A stretch of 57,986 bases of DNA, taken from the NCBI RefSeq assembly GCF_014358075.1, contig NZ_JACONT010000026.1:1-57986 (forward strand), read 5' to 3'. Made by a program: the position numbers and the translations under genes. The notes under the pieces were generated by a model. The model had not been told where the DNA came from and searched no databases. It saw only the letters and a list, made by a program, of their open reading frames with translations. The stretch comes from Sphingomonas albertensis. Lineage in GTDB: Bacteria > Pseudomonadota > Alphaproteobacteria > Sphingomonadales > Sphingomonadaceae. Each line of letters opens with the position of its first letter. Positions within the stretch are counted from its first letter, which is position 1. Positions 18,419 through 29,017 of the stretch are shown here, in pieces.

Positions 18419-20548
18419 CTACTTCGCCGGCCCCAGCAGCTTCTGCGCGAAATACGTCATCTGCAGCGCCTGCAACCGGGCGCCCTGCTCGATATCCGCA
18501 TCGCCCGAATGCCCGCCCGCGGTATCCTCGTAGAACAGATACGGCAGCCCGTATTCCTTCAGCCGCGCGGCGAACTTGCGCGCATGCTGCGGCCCGACGC
18601 GGTCGTCCTTGGTCGTCGTCCAGATATACGGCTCCGGATACGCGACGCCCTTCCTGATGTTCTGATACGGCGAGATCGTCTCGAGAAACGCCTTCTCCGC
18701 CGGCACGCTCACCGACCCATATTCGTCGACCCATGACGCGCCAGCCGCGATCCCCTCATACCGGATCATGTCGAGCAGTGGCACCTGGATCACCACCGCC
18801 TTCCACAGATCCGGATGCTGGTTGAACTCGACGCCCATCAGCAGCCCGCCGTTCGATCCGCCATAGATGCCGAGCTTGGCCGGGCTCGTGAGCTTCCGCG
18901 CGATCAGGTCCTGCCCGACAGCGGCGAAGTCGTCGTAGATCACCTGCCGCTTGGTCTTGCGCCCGGCGTCATGCCATTTCGGCCCGAACTCGCCGCCGCC
19001 GCGGATGTTGGCGAGCACGAAGCTGCCGCCGCGCTCGATCCACAGCTTGCCCGTCACCCCCGAATAATAGGGCGTCATCGACGATTCGAACCCGCCATAG
19101 GCGGTCATGATCGTCGGCGTCGTCCCGTCGAGCGCCACGCCCTTCCGGTGAACCACGAAATACGGAATTTTCGTCCCGTCCTTCGAGGTCGCCTCGAACT
19201 GCTCGACCTCTGCGTTCGACGCATCGAACTTGGCGGGCAGCGCCTTGACCTGCTTCGGCACGCCCGCCGGCCCTGCATCGAGCGACCAGAGCGTCGTCGG
19301 CTGGAGGAAACTCGTCACCTGCACGAACAGCGCATTGCTGCGATCGGTCGTGCTCGCCACGTCGACCGAGGCGTTGTCGGGCAGCGCCACCGCGCGGGAC
19401 GTCCAGCCGTTCTTGGCGTGCGTGAACACCACCGCGCGGCCGCGGACATTATCGTAGACGCTGGCCACGACATGATCGCGCGTCACCGACACGCCGTCGA
19501 CCGACTGCCGCGCGGTCGGCGCGAACACCAGCGTCGGCGTGAACCGCCTCTTGCGCACTTCAGCCAGCGGCGCCGACGCGATCGCGCCCGCCGGGATCTG
19601 GCCCCACGCCTCGCTGGTCGAGAAGATCACCTGTCCGTCGACCATGCCCGCCGGAAACACGCGCGCCGGAACGTCGAGCTTCACCAGCCCGGCCGGCGTG
19701 ACGACATGTTTTTCGCCACCGAAGAAGGTCTGGCGTCGCTGGATCATCACCACGCGATTGCCCTGCCCGTCGGTCATCACGTCGGCATAGGTGCCGAGCT
19801 GGTCCGACGCCTCGCCGCGGAAGATCTCGCGCGCGGCGGTCAGCGGCTGGTCGCGCTTCACTTCCTTAACGACGAACGGATAGCCCGACGAGGTCATCGA
19901 TCCCGCGCCCCAGTCGCGCGACACCATCAGCGTGTCGGCGTCGATCCAGGTCGCGCCCTGCTTCGACGTCGGCAGCACGAATCCGCCGGTGACGAACTGC
20001 CCCGCCTTCAGGTCGAACTCGCGATAGGTGACGGCGTCCTCGCCCCCCTCCGACAGCGCGACCAGGCACAGCCGCTCCTCGGGCGGCAGGCAGGACGCGC
20101 CCTTCCACACCCATTTCTTGCCCTCGGCCTTGCTCAGCGCATCGAGATCGAGCGTGGTCGTCCACGCCGGGTCCGCCTGCGCGTACCCCGCCTCGCTGGT
20201 CCACCGCCAGATTCCCTGCGGATGGTCGGCATCGCGCCAGAAATTATAGATCCGCCCGAACAGCTGGTTCGGCATCGGGATGCGATCCTTCGCCGACGCG
20301 ATCGCCAGCGCCTCGGCGTAGAAGGTCTTGTAGCGGGGATCGTTCTGGAGCCGCGGGAGCGTCTTCGCATTCTCCGCCTCGACCCAGGCCAGCGGCTTCG
20401 CACCGTCCTTGTCCTCGAGCCAGATATACGGGTCGGCGGCGGTGTTCGTTTTGGTCATCGGTGCGACTTGGGCAAGCGCGGGACCGCCTGCAAGGTCGGC
20501 GCCACCGCTCAATATCGTCGCCGCAAGCATCGAAGCCAGAACTCGCAT
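18419..20548 (-). CDS. prolyl oligopeptidase (S9A) with signal peptide
   Basis: A 709-residue serine peptidase. The N-terminus is a signal peptide (residues 1-27, ending GPALAQ), so it is periplasmic. DPYIWLEDKDGAKPLAWVEAEN is the typical start of the S9A propeller domain, which runs to about residue 430. The catalytic domain has YGGSNGG (Ser 565), Asp 648/649 in TKDDRVGP and His 680 in GGHSGDAD, plus the RGGGEFGPKWH segment. It would cut short proline-containing peptides. AGGGAG precedes the start at 20548. It is divergent from the MFS gene with 58 bases between. Confidence 0.92.
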   Translation of the reverse strand: MRVLASMLAATILSGGADLAGGPALAQVAPMTKTNTAADPYIWLEDKDGAKPLAWVEAENAKTLPRLQNDPRYKTFYAEALAIASAKDRIPMPNQLFGRIYNFWRDADHPQGIWRWTSEAGYAQADPAWTTTLDLDALSKAEGKKWVWKGASCLPPEERLCLVALSEGGEDAVTYREFDLKAGQFVTGGFVLPTSKQGATWIDADTLMVSRDWGAGSMTSSGYPFVVKEVKRDQPLTAAREIFRGEASDQLGTYADVMTDGQGNRVVMIQRRQTFFGGEKHVVTPAGLVKLDVPARVFPAGMVDGQVIFSTSEAWGQIPAGAIASAPLAEVRKRRFTPTLVFAPTARQSVDGVSVTRDHVVASVYDNVRGRAVVFTHAKNGWTSRAVALPDNASVDVASTTDRSNALFVQVTSFLQPTTLWSLDAGPAGVPKQVKALPAKFDASNAEVEQFEATSKDGTKIPYFVVHRKGVALDGTTPTIMTAYGGFESSMTPYYSGVTGKLWIERGGSFVLANIRGGGEFGPKWHDAGRKTKRQVIYDDFAAVGQDLIARKLTSPAKLGIYGGSNGGLLMGVEFNQHPDLWKAVVIQVPLLDMIRYEGIAAGASWVDEYGSVSVPAEKAFLETISPYQNIRKGVAYPEPYIWTTTKDDRVGPQHARKFAARLKEYGLPYLFYEDTAGGHSGDADIEQGARLQALQMTYFAQKLLGPAK

Positions 20549-20606
20549 CACCGTATCTCCCTGAATTTCTTGGCACGATACATGCCGGGGTCTATCGCGG
20601 TCCGCA

Positions 20607-22022
20607 ATGCAACCGGACCAGATATCGGCCGCCGACGGCCTGCCCAAGCCCCGCCGCTTCGTCGCCATCGCCGCGATCTCGGCTGGTACTGCGCTGACAA
20701 TCATCGACGGCGGCATCGCCACCGTCGCGCTGCCGACGATCGCGCGCGACCTCGACGTCGGCAACAGCGCGGTGGTCACCGTGGTCACGGTGTACCAGCT
20801 GATCCTCGCGATGGCGCTGCTCCCGTTCTCCGGGCTCGGCGACCGCATCGGGCTGAAGCGCATGTACCAGTACGGCCAGTTGCTGTTCACAGTCGCAACG
20901 TTGCTGTGTTTCTTCGCGAAGAGCCTGCCGTTCCTGCTCGTCGTCCGCGCCGCGCAGGCCTTGGGTGCGGCGGCGGCGCTCAGCGTCTCGTCGGCGCTGA
21001 TCCGCTCGATCTATCCCGCCAAGCAACTCGGCCGCGGGCTCGGCATCAACTCGGTGGTCGTGTCTAGCTCGGCCGCGCTGGCGCCGACAATCGGCGGGCT
21101 GGTGCTGGCGATCGCCCCGTGGCCGTGGGTATTCGCCAGCGCGGTGCCGTTCGCGATCGCCAGCCTCGTGCTCGGCCGCGCGCTCCCCGAACCGCAACGC
21201 CGTGACGAGCCGTTCGACGTGCTCGGCGCGGTGATGTGCGCGGCGATGATCGGGCTCGTCATCGGTGGTGCGGAAAGCGCGGTGCACGGCGACAGCCCGA
21301 TCGTGTCCGCCGCAATCGTTGCGACCGGCGCGGTGATCGGGTGGTTCTTCGTGAAGCGCGAGCAGGGCGAAACCAAGCCGATCCTGCCGATCGACCTGCT
21401 CGCGCGGCCGGTGCTCGCGCTGTCGGCGATCGGTGCGTACACCGCGTTCATCGCGCAGATGACGCTGCTGCTGTCGACACCGTTCCGCCTGACGCACGCT
21501 TATGGCTTCAGCGCGGCGGAAGTCGGCGCGGCGATCGCACCGTGGCCGCTGGCGAACATGGTCGTCGCGCCGCTGTCGGGCTGGTTGTCGGATCGCTATC
21601 CGGCGGGGCTGCTCGGCGGGATCGGGATGAGCGTCTCGATCTGCGCGCTGCTGCTGCTCGCGTACATGCCGGCGGATCCGGGGTATTTCGATATCGCGTG
21701 GCGGATGGCGTTGTGCGGGTCGGGGTTCGGGATGTTCATGGCGCCGAATGCGCGGCTGATCATCGGGAGTGCGCCGCGCGAGCGCGCAGCGGCGGCAGGT
21801 GGTCTTGTGTCGACGGTACGGCTGGTGGGCCAGACGACGGGAGCGACCTTGGTCGCCGCCCTGCTGGCCATGGGCGTTGGCGCGGGCATGACCCCGCCGC
21901 TGGTAGCCGCAGGTCTCGCGCTGGTGGCGGGGTTGTGCAGCCTGTCGCGGCTCAGGCCCTCGATCCGCAACCCGCCGACCGAGGAAACGCAGGACGTGCA
22001 ACCGGCGTCCCAGGCGCGGTGA
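20607..22022 (+). CDS. MFS transporter, DHA2 (14-helix) drug-exporter type
   Basis: A 471-residue membrane protein with about 14 hydrophobic segments. The N-terminal TALTIIDGGIATVALPTIARDL (motif D1 of the DHA2 group) and the loop GDRIGLKRMYQYG between helices 2 and 3 are clear. DHA2 proteins export drugs or dyes in exchange for protons; the substrate is unknown. The start at 20607 gives a normal N-terminus but has a poor ribosome site. No local TetR or MarR regulator is present. Confidence 0.88.
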   Translation: MQPDQISAADGLPKPRRFVAIAAISAGTALTIIDGGIATVALPTIARDLDVGNSAVVTVVTVYQLILAMALLPFSGLGDRIGLKRMYQYGQLLFTVATLLCFFAKSLPFLLVVRAAQALGAAAALSVSSALIRSIYPAKQLGRGLGINSVVVSSSAALAPTIGGLVLAIAPWPWVFASAVPFAIASLVLGRALPEPQRRDEPFDVLGAVMCAAMIGLVIGGAESAVHGDSPIVSAAIVATGAVIGWFFVKREQGETKPILPIDLLARPVLALSAIGAYTAFIAQMTLLLSTPFRLTHAYGFSAAEVGAAIAPWPLANMVVAPLSGWLSDRYPAGLLGGIGMSVSICALLLLAYMPADPGYFDIAWRMALCGSGFGMFMAPNARLIIGSAPRERAAAAGGLVSTVRLVGQTTGATLVAALLAMGVGAGMTPPLVAAGLALVAGLCSLSRLRPSIRNPPTEETQDVQPASQAR

Positions 22023-22027
22023 CCTCC

Positions 22028-22132
22028 TCCCTCTCCCCCTTCCGGGGAGAGGGTCGGGGTGAGGGGCAGCCAAGCAATGCTCCGCCCGGAACAGCCCCTC
22101 ACCCCAGCCCTCTCCCCGGAAGGGGGAGAGGG
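22028..22132. repeat. Family E inverted repeat
   Basis: Arms CCCTCTCCCCCTTCCGGGGA and its inverse at 22112-22131, each followed inward by GGGTCGGGGTGAGGGG or its complement. A related single arm lies near 29997 and another near 44038. Confidence 0.8.
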
Positions 22133-22146
22133 AGCAAAAGTAGAAC

Positions 22147-22198
22147 GTTCACCCGCGAAGGCGGGTGCCCAGACTGTGTCCCGCCTTCGCGGGGACGC
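22147..22198. repeat. Family A palindromic repeat
   Basis: TTCACCCGCGAAGGCGGGTG and GTCCCGCCTTCGCGGGGACG arms around CCCAGACTG. It is part of a 340-base block of repeats between the converging MFS and DUF885 genes, where no gene is seen. Confidence 0.82.
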
Positions 22199-22231
22199 AT
22201 GCTTTTGGTTTGGGACACCAGCCCCCCAACG

Positions 22232-22339
22232 CCACCTCCCCGGCGGAGGCCGGGACCCAGTTGGAAAGGTCGACGTAATGAAGGACTGTGCTGCGTTAGC
22301 GACGTTCCCCAACTGGGCCCCGGCCTTCGCCGGGGTGGC
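22232..22339. repeat. Family B long inverted repeat
   Basis: CACCTCCCCGGCGGAGGCCG and its inverse CGGCCTTCGCCGGGGTGG, with the interior TTGGAAAGGTCGACGTAATG conserved. It directly follows a family A element, as at two other sites. Confidence 0.85.
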
Positions 22340-22365
22340 GTGTAAGGTGAACGTTGCAGCCCAAA

Positions 22366-24105
22366 TCAAAACGCCGCCGTCGCCTTAGCCTCCCCCATCA
22401 TCGCCGCGCGCACCAAAGGAATCGGCGGCCCCCCATAACTCAGGAACTGGTCATGGAACGCCTTCCAGGCCTTCCGCCCACCCCGCGTCGCAGTCCAATC
22501 CGCCCGCAGCTTCCGGATCATCAACTTACCCATCGTATAGTTCAGATACGCCGGATCATACGTCCCCCGCGCCGCCTGTTGCCGGGCATTCCCCTCGTCC
22601 TGGTAACACTCGTCGACGAACATCCGGAACGACTGCTCCTGCGTCATCCCCCTGGCATGCATACGGATCGCCGACAGATACCGGCAGTCGCGCAGCAGAG
22701 CGTTCGAGATCTGCCCGACATGCGTCTCGGCATCGCCGTTGTTGAGCCCCGCCTCGAACATCATCTCCTCGGCATAATGCGCCCACCCCTCGGCAAAAGC
22801 GTACCCGACGAACAACCGCCCGAAGAGCGACGGCGACCGGTTCGCATACAGGAACTGGACGAAATGCCCCGGCATCACCTCGTGGACCGACGTAAACAAC
22901 AGGTCGTCCTTGCCCGGCACGAATGCGTCCTGCACCGCCTTGGTCCAGCTCGGGTCGGGCGGCGAGATATAGTAGATCGACGGCACGCCCTTATCGAACG
23001 GTCCAGGCGGATCGATATACGCCGAGTTCTGCCGGTTATACGGCGGCGATTCCTCGACAAGCGCCTGCTCGGTCCCGGGGATCGTCACCAGGTCATGATC
23101 GACCACGAATTTCCGCAAGGTCGGGATCTGGCGCCGAGCCTCCGCGACCGGCCCACCGACCGGCTTATTCGCGTTCATCTTCGCCATGCAGCCGGCGATC
23201 GACAGCCCCTTGGCGAACACCCCGCACGCCTGCGCCAGCGCCGCCTGGTTGCGCTTCAGGTCGGCGACACCCGCCGCCTCGAGCGGGTCGAGTGGCGTAT
23301 CGACGCCCTCGGTCATCGCCACCATCCGCGAGAACTTGTCCGCCCCCAGCGCGAAATCCTGCGTCGCGGTCGCCCGCTGGCCCTCGGTCCACGTCCCCAG
23401 ATCACGCATCGCCGCCGCCGCCGCCTTCGCCGCGTCGGTCAGCTGCTTCTGCGCCGCCGCGTCCTTTACGCCGGCAAACGCCTTCACCGCGTCGCCGCCG
23501 TAGTAATCCGCAAAGCCGTTGAACGCCGCCGCCCCGAAATTGACGTAGCTCAACGGCATCGGCGCCTTCAAATTCGCCTTTATATTGCCCGCCGCCGCCG
23601 GGATCTTCTGGAAGAATGCGGTCAGCGCCTTCATCCGCGTCGGCGCATCGGCATAGTTGCGCGCGATATAGACGTTCGGATCGAGCCCCGCGCCGACATA
23701 CCAGGACGGGTTATGATGCGGCTGGTCGGCGTCCTCCAGCCAGAACAGCTTCCCCTTGGCGACCTGCACCAGATAGTCGCGCTCGAACGCCTCGGCCGGC
23801 TTCAGGTCCTTGAACGCCCCCGCCTTGTCGATCGCGCCATGCAGGAAATCGGCCTGCCGCTTCAGCCCCGCAGCACTCCAGTCGCCCAGCCCGCCGTCAT
23901 AGTCGTGCTTGCCCTGATAGACCGCGTTCGCCGGATCGATCTTGAACCAGCCGTCGATGAAGCCATCGCGGAACCCGGCCCAATCGCTCGTCGCAGCGGT
24001 CGTAGACGCAGCGGGAGACTGCGTGTTCGAAGGAGTCTGCGCGGGGCCGCACGCGCTCAAGGCCAGGACTGCGCCAAGCGCCGTCGTCAAAAGTCCGATC
24101 CGCAT
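22366..24105 (-). CDS. DUF885-family lipoprotein, probable metallopeptidase
   Basis: A 579-residue protein with a lipobox LALSAC (Cys 19), so it is a membrane-anchored lipoprotein. The DUF885 domain covers almost all of the rest. Metal-binding signatures are HEVMPGH at 408-414 and FAEGWAHYAEE at about 437-447, with a further HARG segment. This resembles gluzincin-type zinc peptidases such as carboxypeptidase Taq, although substrates of DUF885 proteins are mostly unknown. The start at 24105 is set by GGAGACAGG directly upstream and by the signal sequence. Confidence 0.9.
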   Translation of the reverse strand: MRIGLLTTALGAVLALSACGPAQTPSNTQSPAASTTAATSDWAGFRDGFIDGWFKIDPANAVYQGKHDYDGGLGDWSAAGLKRQADFLHGAIDKAGAFKDLKPAEAFERDYLVQVAKGKLFWLEDADQPHHNPSWYVGAGLDPNVYIARNYADAPTRMKALTAFFQKIPAAAGNIKANLKAPMPLSYVNFGAAAFNGFADYYGGDAVKAFAGVKDAAAQKQLTDAAKAAAAAMRDLGTWTEGQRATATQDFALGADKFSRMVAMTEGVDTPLDPLEAAGVADLKRNQAALAQACGVFAKGLSIAGCMAKMNANKPVGGPVAEARRQIPTLRKFVVDHDLVTIPGTEQALVEESPPYNRQNSAYIDPPGPFDKGVPSIYYISPPDPSWTKAVQDAFVPGKDDLLFTSVHEVMPGHFVQFLYANRSPSLFGRLFVGYAFAEGWAHYAEEMMFEAGLNNGDAETHVGQISNALLRDCRYLSAIRMHARGMTQEQSFRMFVDECYQDEGNARQQAARGTYDPAYLNYTMGKLMIRKLRADWTATRGGRKAWKAFHDQFLSYGGPPIPLVRAAMMGEAKATAAF

Positions 24106-24228
24106 CCTGTCTCCAATTCCGATTCGTCGCCCCCATGCTGCCAGTCGAAGCCGCGTCGCGCCAGTGTGCGGAACGGCGCCCGCGCTGGGCCGTTGACCGC
24201 GCACCTGTTCGAACGACTGGAGAGCTTC

Positions 24229-25053
24229 ATGCCCTACGTAAAGACCCGTGACGGTACCGATATTTACGTCAAGGATTGGGGCACGGGACGCCCGGTCGTC
24301 CTTACCCATGGCTGGCCGCTCAATGCCGACAGCTGGGACGCGCAGGCGATGGCATTGGCCCATGCCGGCTTCCGCGTGATCGCGTATGACCGCCGCGGGT
24401 TCGGCCGCTCGGGCCAGCCCTGGACCGGCTACGACTACGACACGCTCACCGACGATCTCGCCGACGTGATGGAAGCGACCGGCGCGAACACCGACGCGAC
24501 GATCGTCGGCTTCTCGATGGGTGGCGGCGAAATTGCCCGCTACATGAGCCGCTACGACGGCAAGGGCGTGGTCGCCGCGGGGCTGATCGCGTCGGTGGTG
24601 CCGTACATGCTCAAGACCGACGACAATCCGCACGGCGTCGACGGGGAGACACTCGCCACGATCGGTGCAGGTATCGAGGACGACCGCCCGGCGTTCTTCA
24701 AGACCTTCCTCCAGCAGTTCTTCGGCGTCGGTTTCATCACCTCGCCGGTCAGCGACGAGGTCGTCGACTGGGCCTGGGGCCTAGCGATGCAGGCTGGCCT
24801 GCACCCGACGCTGGAATGCGCCAAGGCATTCGGCCACACCGACTTCCGCGCCGATCTGGCCGCATTCCGCGTACCGACGCTGATCGTGCACGGAACGAGC
24901 GACAAGACCGTACCGATCGACGCCACCGGCCGCGCCGCCGCCAAGGGCATCGCCGGCTCGCAGCTGGTCGAATATGACGGCGCCCCGCACGGCCTGACGG
25001 TCACAGAAAGCAACCGCTTCACGAACGACCTGCTGACCTTCCTGGGCAAGTAA
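24229..25053 (+). CDS. alpha/beta hydrolase, non-haem chloroperoxidase-like
   Basis: A 274-residue cofactor-free hydrolase of the chloroperoxidase/aryl-esterase group. The typical opening MPYVKTRDGTDIYVKDWG and THGWPLNADSWD are present. The nucleophile elbow GFSMGGG puts Ser at 96, with Asp 225 in GTSDKTVP and His 254 in GAPHGLT. These enzymes hydrolyse esters and can form peracids, the basis of in-vitro haloperoxidase activity. ACTGGAGAG precedes the ATG at 24229. No signal peptide, so cytoplasmic. It is divergent from the DUF885 gene. Confidence 0.92.
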   Translation: MPYVKTRDGTDIYVKDWGTGRPVVLTHGWPLNADSWDAQAMALAHAGFRVIAYDRRGFGRSGQPWTGYDYDTLTDDLADVMEATGANTDATIVGFSMGGGEIARYMSRYDGKGVVAAGLIASVVPYMLKTDDNPHGVDGETLATIGAGIEDDRPAFFKTFLQQFFGVGFITSPVSDEVVDWAWGLAMQAGLHPTLECAKAFGHTDFRADLAAFRVPTLIVHGTSDKTVPIDATGRAAAKGIAGSQLVEYDGAPHGLTVTESNRFTNDLLTFLGK

Positions 25054-25259
25054 CGCCCCTCGTTCTTTCTTCAATATGACGAGAATCATGATCCAGGATT
25101 ACAGGCGCTCGCCCGTAATCCTGGATCGAGGTGAAACCAGTACTAGGATCGGGAGGCCGTTCTGGCCGTGCTTACCGCTCGTGTAAACATTGTTCACAGT
25201 TTCTCGGGTACGACGTCCGTGTGGCTCTTTCGTCCCAAATTCGCGTCTCTCGCCGCACG

Positions 25260-25874
25260 ATGCCATCGCGCAGAGCGTATCGAACCGCCATCGGCATCTC
25301 CGTTGCGGTCTTCCTCGGCTGGGTCATCACGATCAATGCCACGTCGACGATCGTCGTTTCATCCATCAACATCTGGTTCGTAACCGCAATCACGCTGCTC
25401 GGCGGTATGGCCGGGTTTTTCATCGGCAAAGTGATCGGCGTGGTCGAGGGCGGCGTCGGCCGTCACAGAGCGAAAGCACGACCATGGGTGGTCCACTACC
25501 TGATGGCGGCACTTGGCTTCGCCTGTGGCATGATCGTCGGCGCGACGGTCGCCTACCGAATGGTGGAAATTGTCCTGTTCTGGCAATCGGACGAACCCGT
25601 CGTCCCTACGACCTTCCCCATACACGCGGTGGGACTGGCAAAGGCAACACCCATCCTCTCGATCGGATCGGAGGGTGAGCGTGACGATATTCGCATATCC
25701 AAACGCGATTACGAAGTACTGACGGCTGTCGGCCCGCTTCGCCGGCCGTGGCGTTATTGCATCACCCTCAAGCGCCAAGCGACTTACGAGGCCGTTCGCG
25801 TATGGCGACCCGGCTCACGCCGTTCCGGACCACAAACGGTGTTCCCGTGCCCGCCTTATGCGCAATGGTGGTAA
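25260..25874 (+). CDS. membrane protein of unknown function
   Basis: A 204-residue protein with three hydrophobic segments: about residues 12-28 (ISVAVFLGWVITI), 38-60 (WFVTAITLLGGMAGFFIGKVIGV) and 78-100 (HYLMAALGFACGMIVGATVAY). A 100-residue soluble tail follows, rich in Arg and with Trp near the end. I do not recognise the family. Base composition is somewhat lower in GC than its neighbours, which may mean later acquisition. The ATG at 25260 gives a basic start; the frame is open 43 residues further upstream, and no ribosome site decides the matter. The stop is only 7 bases from that of ftsB. Confidence 0.55.
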   Translation: MPSRRAYRTAIGISVAVFLGWVITINATSTIVVSSINIWFVTAITLLGGMAGFFIGKVIGVVEGGVGRHRAKARPWVVHYLMAALGFACGMIVGATVAYRMVEIVLFWQSDEPVVPTTFPIHAVGLAKATPILSIGSEGERDDIRISKRDYEVLTAVGPLRRPWRYCITLKRQATYEAVRVWRPGSRRSGPQTVFPCPPYAQWW

Positions 25875-25881
25875 GCCGAAC

Positions 25882-26208
25882 TCAGTTACCCAAGGGTACG
25901 ATAACTTCGTCCGGATGCGCAACGTTCAGTTCCTTGCGGACCATCTCGTCGACCATGTCCGGGTTCGCATGATCCGGGTTCAGCAGCGCCACCCGGTTCT
26001 TCAGCACTTCGCGCTTGCGGTCGAGCACGGCGTAATCCCGCTCCCGCTTCGCAAGCTGGCGCTTGTAGTCGCCATACGCGAACATCCCGTTCGGCCCGAG
26101 CACGGCATACGCACCGAAGAACGCCATCAGCGTCAGCCCCAGCGCCGGCCACGCGGCCTTGCGCATCGTCTTCCGCAGCTTGCTGGTCTTCGTCGTCACC
26201 CGTGCCAT
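25882..26208 (-). CDS. ftsB: FtsB/DivIC-like septum formation initiator
   Basis: A 108-residue single-pass inner-membrane protein: basic N-terminus, one membrane helix (about residues 18-38), then a coiled coil (YKRQLAKRERDYAVLDRKREVLKNRVALL) and a short conserved end with DMVDEMVRKELNVAHPDEVIV. This is the FtsB layout, which links FtsQ and FtsL in the divisome. GGAGG lies seven bases before the ATG at 26208. The position just downstream of eno is conserved in alphaproteobacteria and supports the call. Confidence 0.88.
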   Translation of the reverse strand: MARVTTKTSKLRKTMRKAAWPALGLTLMAFFGAYAVLGPNGMFAYGDYKRQLAKRERDYAVLDRKREVLKNRVALLNPDHANPDMVDEMVRKELNVAHPDEVIVPLGN

Positions 26209-26229
26209 GCTCGTCCTCCGGTAGTCCTC

Positions 26230-26325
26230 CGTCACCCCGGACTTGTTCCGGGGTCCACCGCTCCGCACACTCTAATCTCTCGAATATGCGGGACCGTGGA
26301 TGCCGGAACAAGCCCGGCATGACGG
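26230..26325. repeat. Family C inverted repeat
   Basis: CGTCACCCCGGACTTGTTCC and GGAACAAGCCCGGCATGACG arms around about 55 bases. It lies within the eno-ftsB transcription unit. A second copy is at 48165 and a partial arm near 50540. Confidence 0.85.
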
Positions 26326-26339
26326 ATGGGGTGGGTCAA

Positions 26340-27632
<1,293 letters not shown>

Positions 27633-27740
27633 CTACAAATCCCGGTGCCGGGTCGTTCGCGCTGCCTCTACCGTCTCGCGCCATTGCGGGCAATCGCGCG
27701 GATATCCGAGAACAGTGTCGTGCAATCGCGCGGCGGTTCG

Positions 27741-27765
27741 GGAACCGTGCTCCGGCGGCGGTGTT
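27741..27765 (+). promoter_or_regulatory. candidate EcfG promoter for the YqjD-like operon
   Basis: GGAAC (27741-27745), 17 bases, GTT (27763-27765), 30 bases before the start codon at 27796. A good match to the general-stress sigma consensus of alphaproteobacteria. Confidence 0.62.
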
Positions 27766-27795
27766 GAGGGCGTAACAATTCTGAAAGGGACCGTC

Positions 27796-28290
27796 ATGGC
27801 CGACTCCAGCGTAAACGATACCGTCAACGACCTGAAAACGACCGCGAACCACGTCGGTACCGAGCTCGGCAAGACGATCGAGAACGAGGTCGGCAATGCC
27901 TCCGGCAAGACTGCCGACGCCAAGCAGGCGATAAAGGAAAGCGCCAGCAAGTACAGCGCGCAGGCCGCCGACAAGGCGCGCACCTTCGCCGAGGACGGCA
28001 AGGCCCGTGCCAGCGGCGCACTGGAGCAGATCGCCCAGCTGCTGACCGACGCCGCCGGCCAGGTCGACGAGAAGCTCGGCTCGCAGTACGGCGGCTATGC
28101 CCGCAGCGCCGCCGACAGCGTCTCGGGTTTTGCCGACCAGGTGAAGGCGAAGGACATCGACGAGCTGGTCGACGACGCCCGCGAACTGGTGCGCAAGTCG
28201 CCAGCGATCGCAGTCGGCGCCGCAGCAGCCATCGGCTTCGTCATCGCGCGACTGGTCCAGTCGGGCGTCGACGCCAACCCAAAGGCCTGA
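27796..28290 (+). CDS. YqjD/ElaB-like membrane-anchored stress protein (DUF883-like)
   Basis: A 164-residue protein that is helical and alanine-rich over residues 1-130, with heptad-like charged repeats. A single C-terminal hydrophobic segment (SPAIAVGAAAAIGFVIARLV, about 138-157) preceded by Arg and Lys follows. This is the layout of E. coli YqjD and ElaB, inner-membrane proteins that hold ribosomes in stationary phase. An EcfG-type promoter lies just upstream. It heads an operon with two further YqjE/YqjK-like genes, 4 bases away and then overlapping. Ribosome binding here is inferred from the family only. Confidence 0.8.
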   Translation: MADSSVNDTVNDLKTTANHVGTELGKTIENEVGNASGKTADAKQAIKESASKYSAQAADKARTFAEDGKARASGALEQIAQLLTDAAGQVDEKLGSQYGGYARSAADSVSGFADQVKAKDIDELVDDARELVRKSPAIAVGAAAAIGFVIARLVQSGVDANPKA

Positions 28291-28294
28291 CGCC

Positions 28295-28645
28295 TTGTCC
28301 GATCCCGTGATGCTGACCGACGAAGACGAAAGCCTTTCGTCGATCGTCGGCCGGCTGGCGACCGAGACGAAGAGTCTCGCGACCGCGGAAGTCGCTGTCT
28401 ACAAGGCGAAGTTCGGCGAGACGGCCAGCGCGTACAAGTCGGCGGCGATGTTCTTCGCGGTCGCCGGCGTGCTGGCGCTGGCCGCGCTGATCGCACTGCT
28501 GGTCGGTGCGATCTTGACGCTGGCAACGCTGGTAGGGCCTGGATGGTCGACCGTGATCGTCGTCGTTGCGGTGCTGGCGCTGGCCGGCATCCTGGCGATG
28601 ATCGGCAAGTCGAAGCTTCAGACCAAAAGCGAGCCCGTATCATGA
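28295..28645 (+). CDS. YqjE-like small membrane protein (holin-X/DUF1469 type)
   Basis: A 116-residue protein: an amphipathic helix (residues 10-45, with SSIVGRLATETKSLATAEVAVYK), two adjoining membrane helices (about 50-72 and 80-102), and a basic tail. This matches the YqjE/putative phage holin superfamily, but nothing phage-like is nearby, so the holin label should not be taken literally. The start is taken as TTG at 28295 with AAAGG upstream; an ATG at 28310 would shorten it by five residues. It is the second gene of the YqjD-YqjE-DUF3618 operon. Confidence 0.75.
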   Translation: MSDPVMLTDEDESLSSIVGRLATETKSLATAEVAVYKAKFGETASAYKSAAMFFAVAGVLALAALIALLVGAILTLATLVGPGWSTVIVVVAVLALAGILAMIGKSKLQTKSEPVS

Positions 28646-28914
28646 CATCCGCCAAAGTCGCCGCCGCAGAGATCGAAGCTGCCCTCGCCCGCCAGCGCGT
28701 CATGATGACGGTCGGGCAGCTGCAGGATCGGCTCAACCCGCGGAAGCTCGCGCTCAACGCCAGCCGCGACGTCGCCGATGCCGGCACCGCCGCGCTGACC
28801 GCGAGCGTCGAGACGGTGAAGCGCAATCCGGGGCCGACCGCGGGGTTTGCCGCGGTCGCCGGGCTGTTTCTCGCGCGGCACCGGATCGTCGGACTCTTCC
28901 GCCGCGGGCGCTGA
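28642..28914 (+). CDS. DUF3618-like small protein (YqjK-like position)
   Basis: A 90-residue protein whose start overlaps the YqjE-like stop (ATGA). The N-terminal helix ([20 protein letters not shown]) and the motif LQDRLNPRKLALNA are typical of DUF3618. A hydrophobic C-terminus with NPGPTAGFAAVAGLFLARH suggests membrane association. Gene order matches yqjD-yqjE-yqjK of enterobacteria. Function unknown. Confidence 0.78.
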   Translation: MTSAKVAAAEIEAALARQRVMMTVGQLQDRLNPRKLALNASRDVADAGTAALTASVETVKRNPGPTAGFAAVAGLFLARHRIVGLFRRGR

Positions 28915-29017
28915 CTGCACTGACTGCGGTCACCGCATTGAAACCTTGAAGTCCCGGCTCGCGTTGAATCCCCATTGAATTGAACGGCGAGCAGCTTGCC
29001 ATCAGAAGGACATTTCC

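Noticed and set aside
28295..28645. Phage holin as evidence for a prophage
   Set aside because: The holin-X label covers YqjE-like chromosomal proteins; no other phage gene is present.
28940..28965. EcfG-like site GAAAC-N18-GTT before the second YqjD-like gene
   Set aside because: One mismatch in the -35 and an over-long spacer; too weak to annotate by eye.
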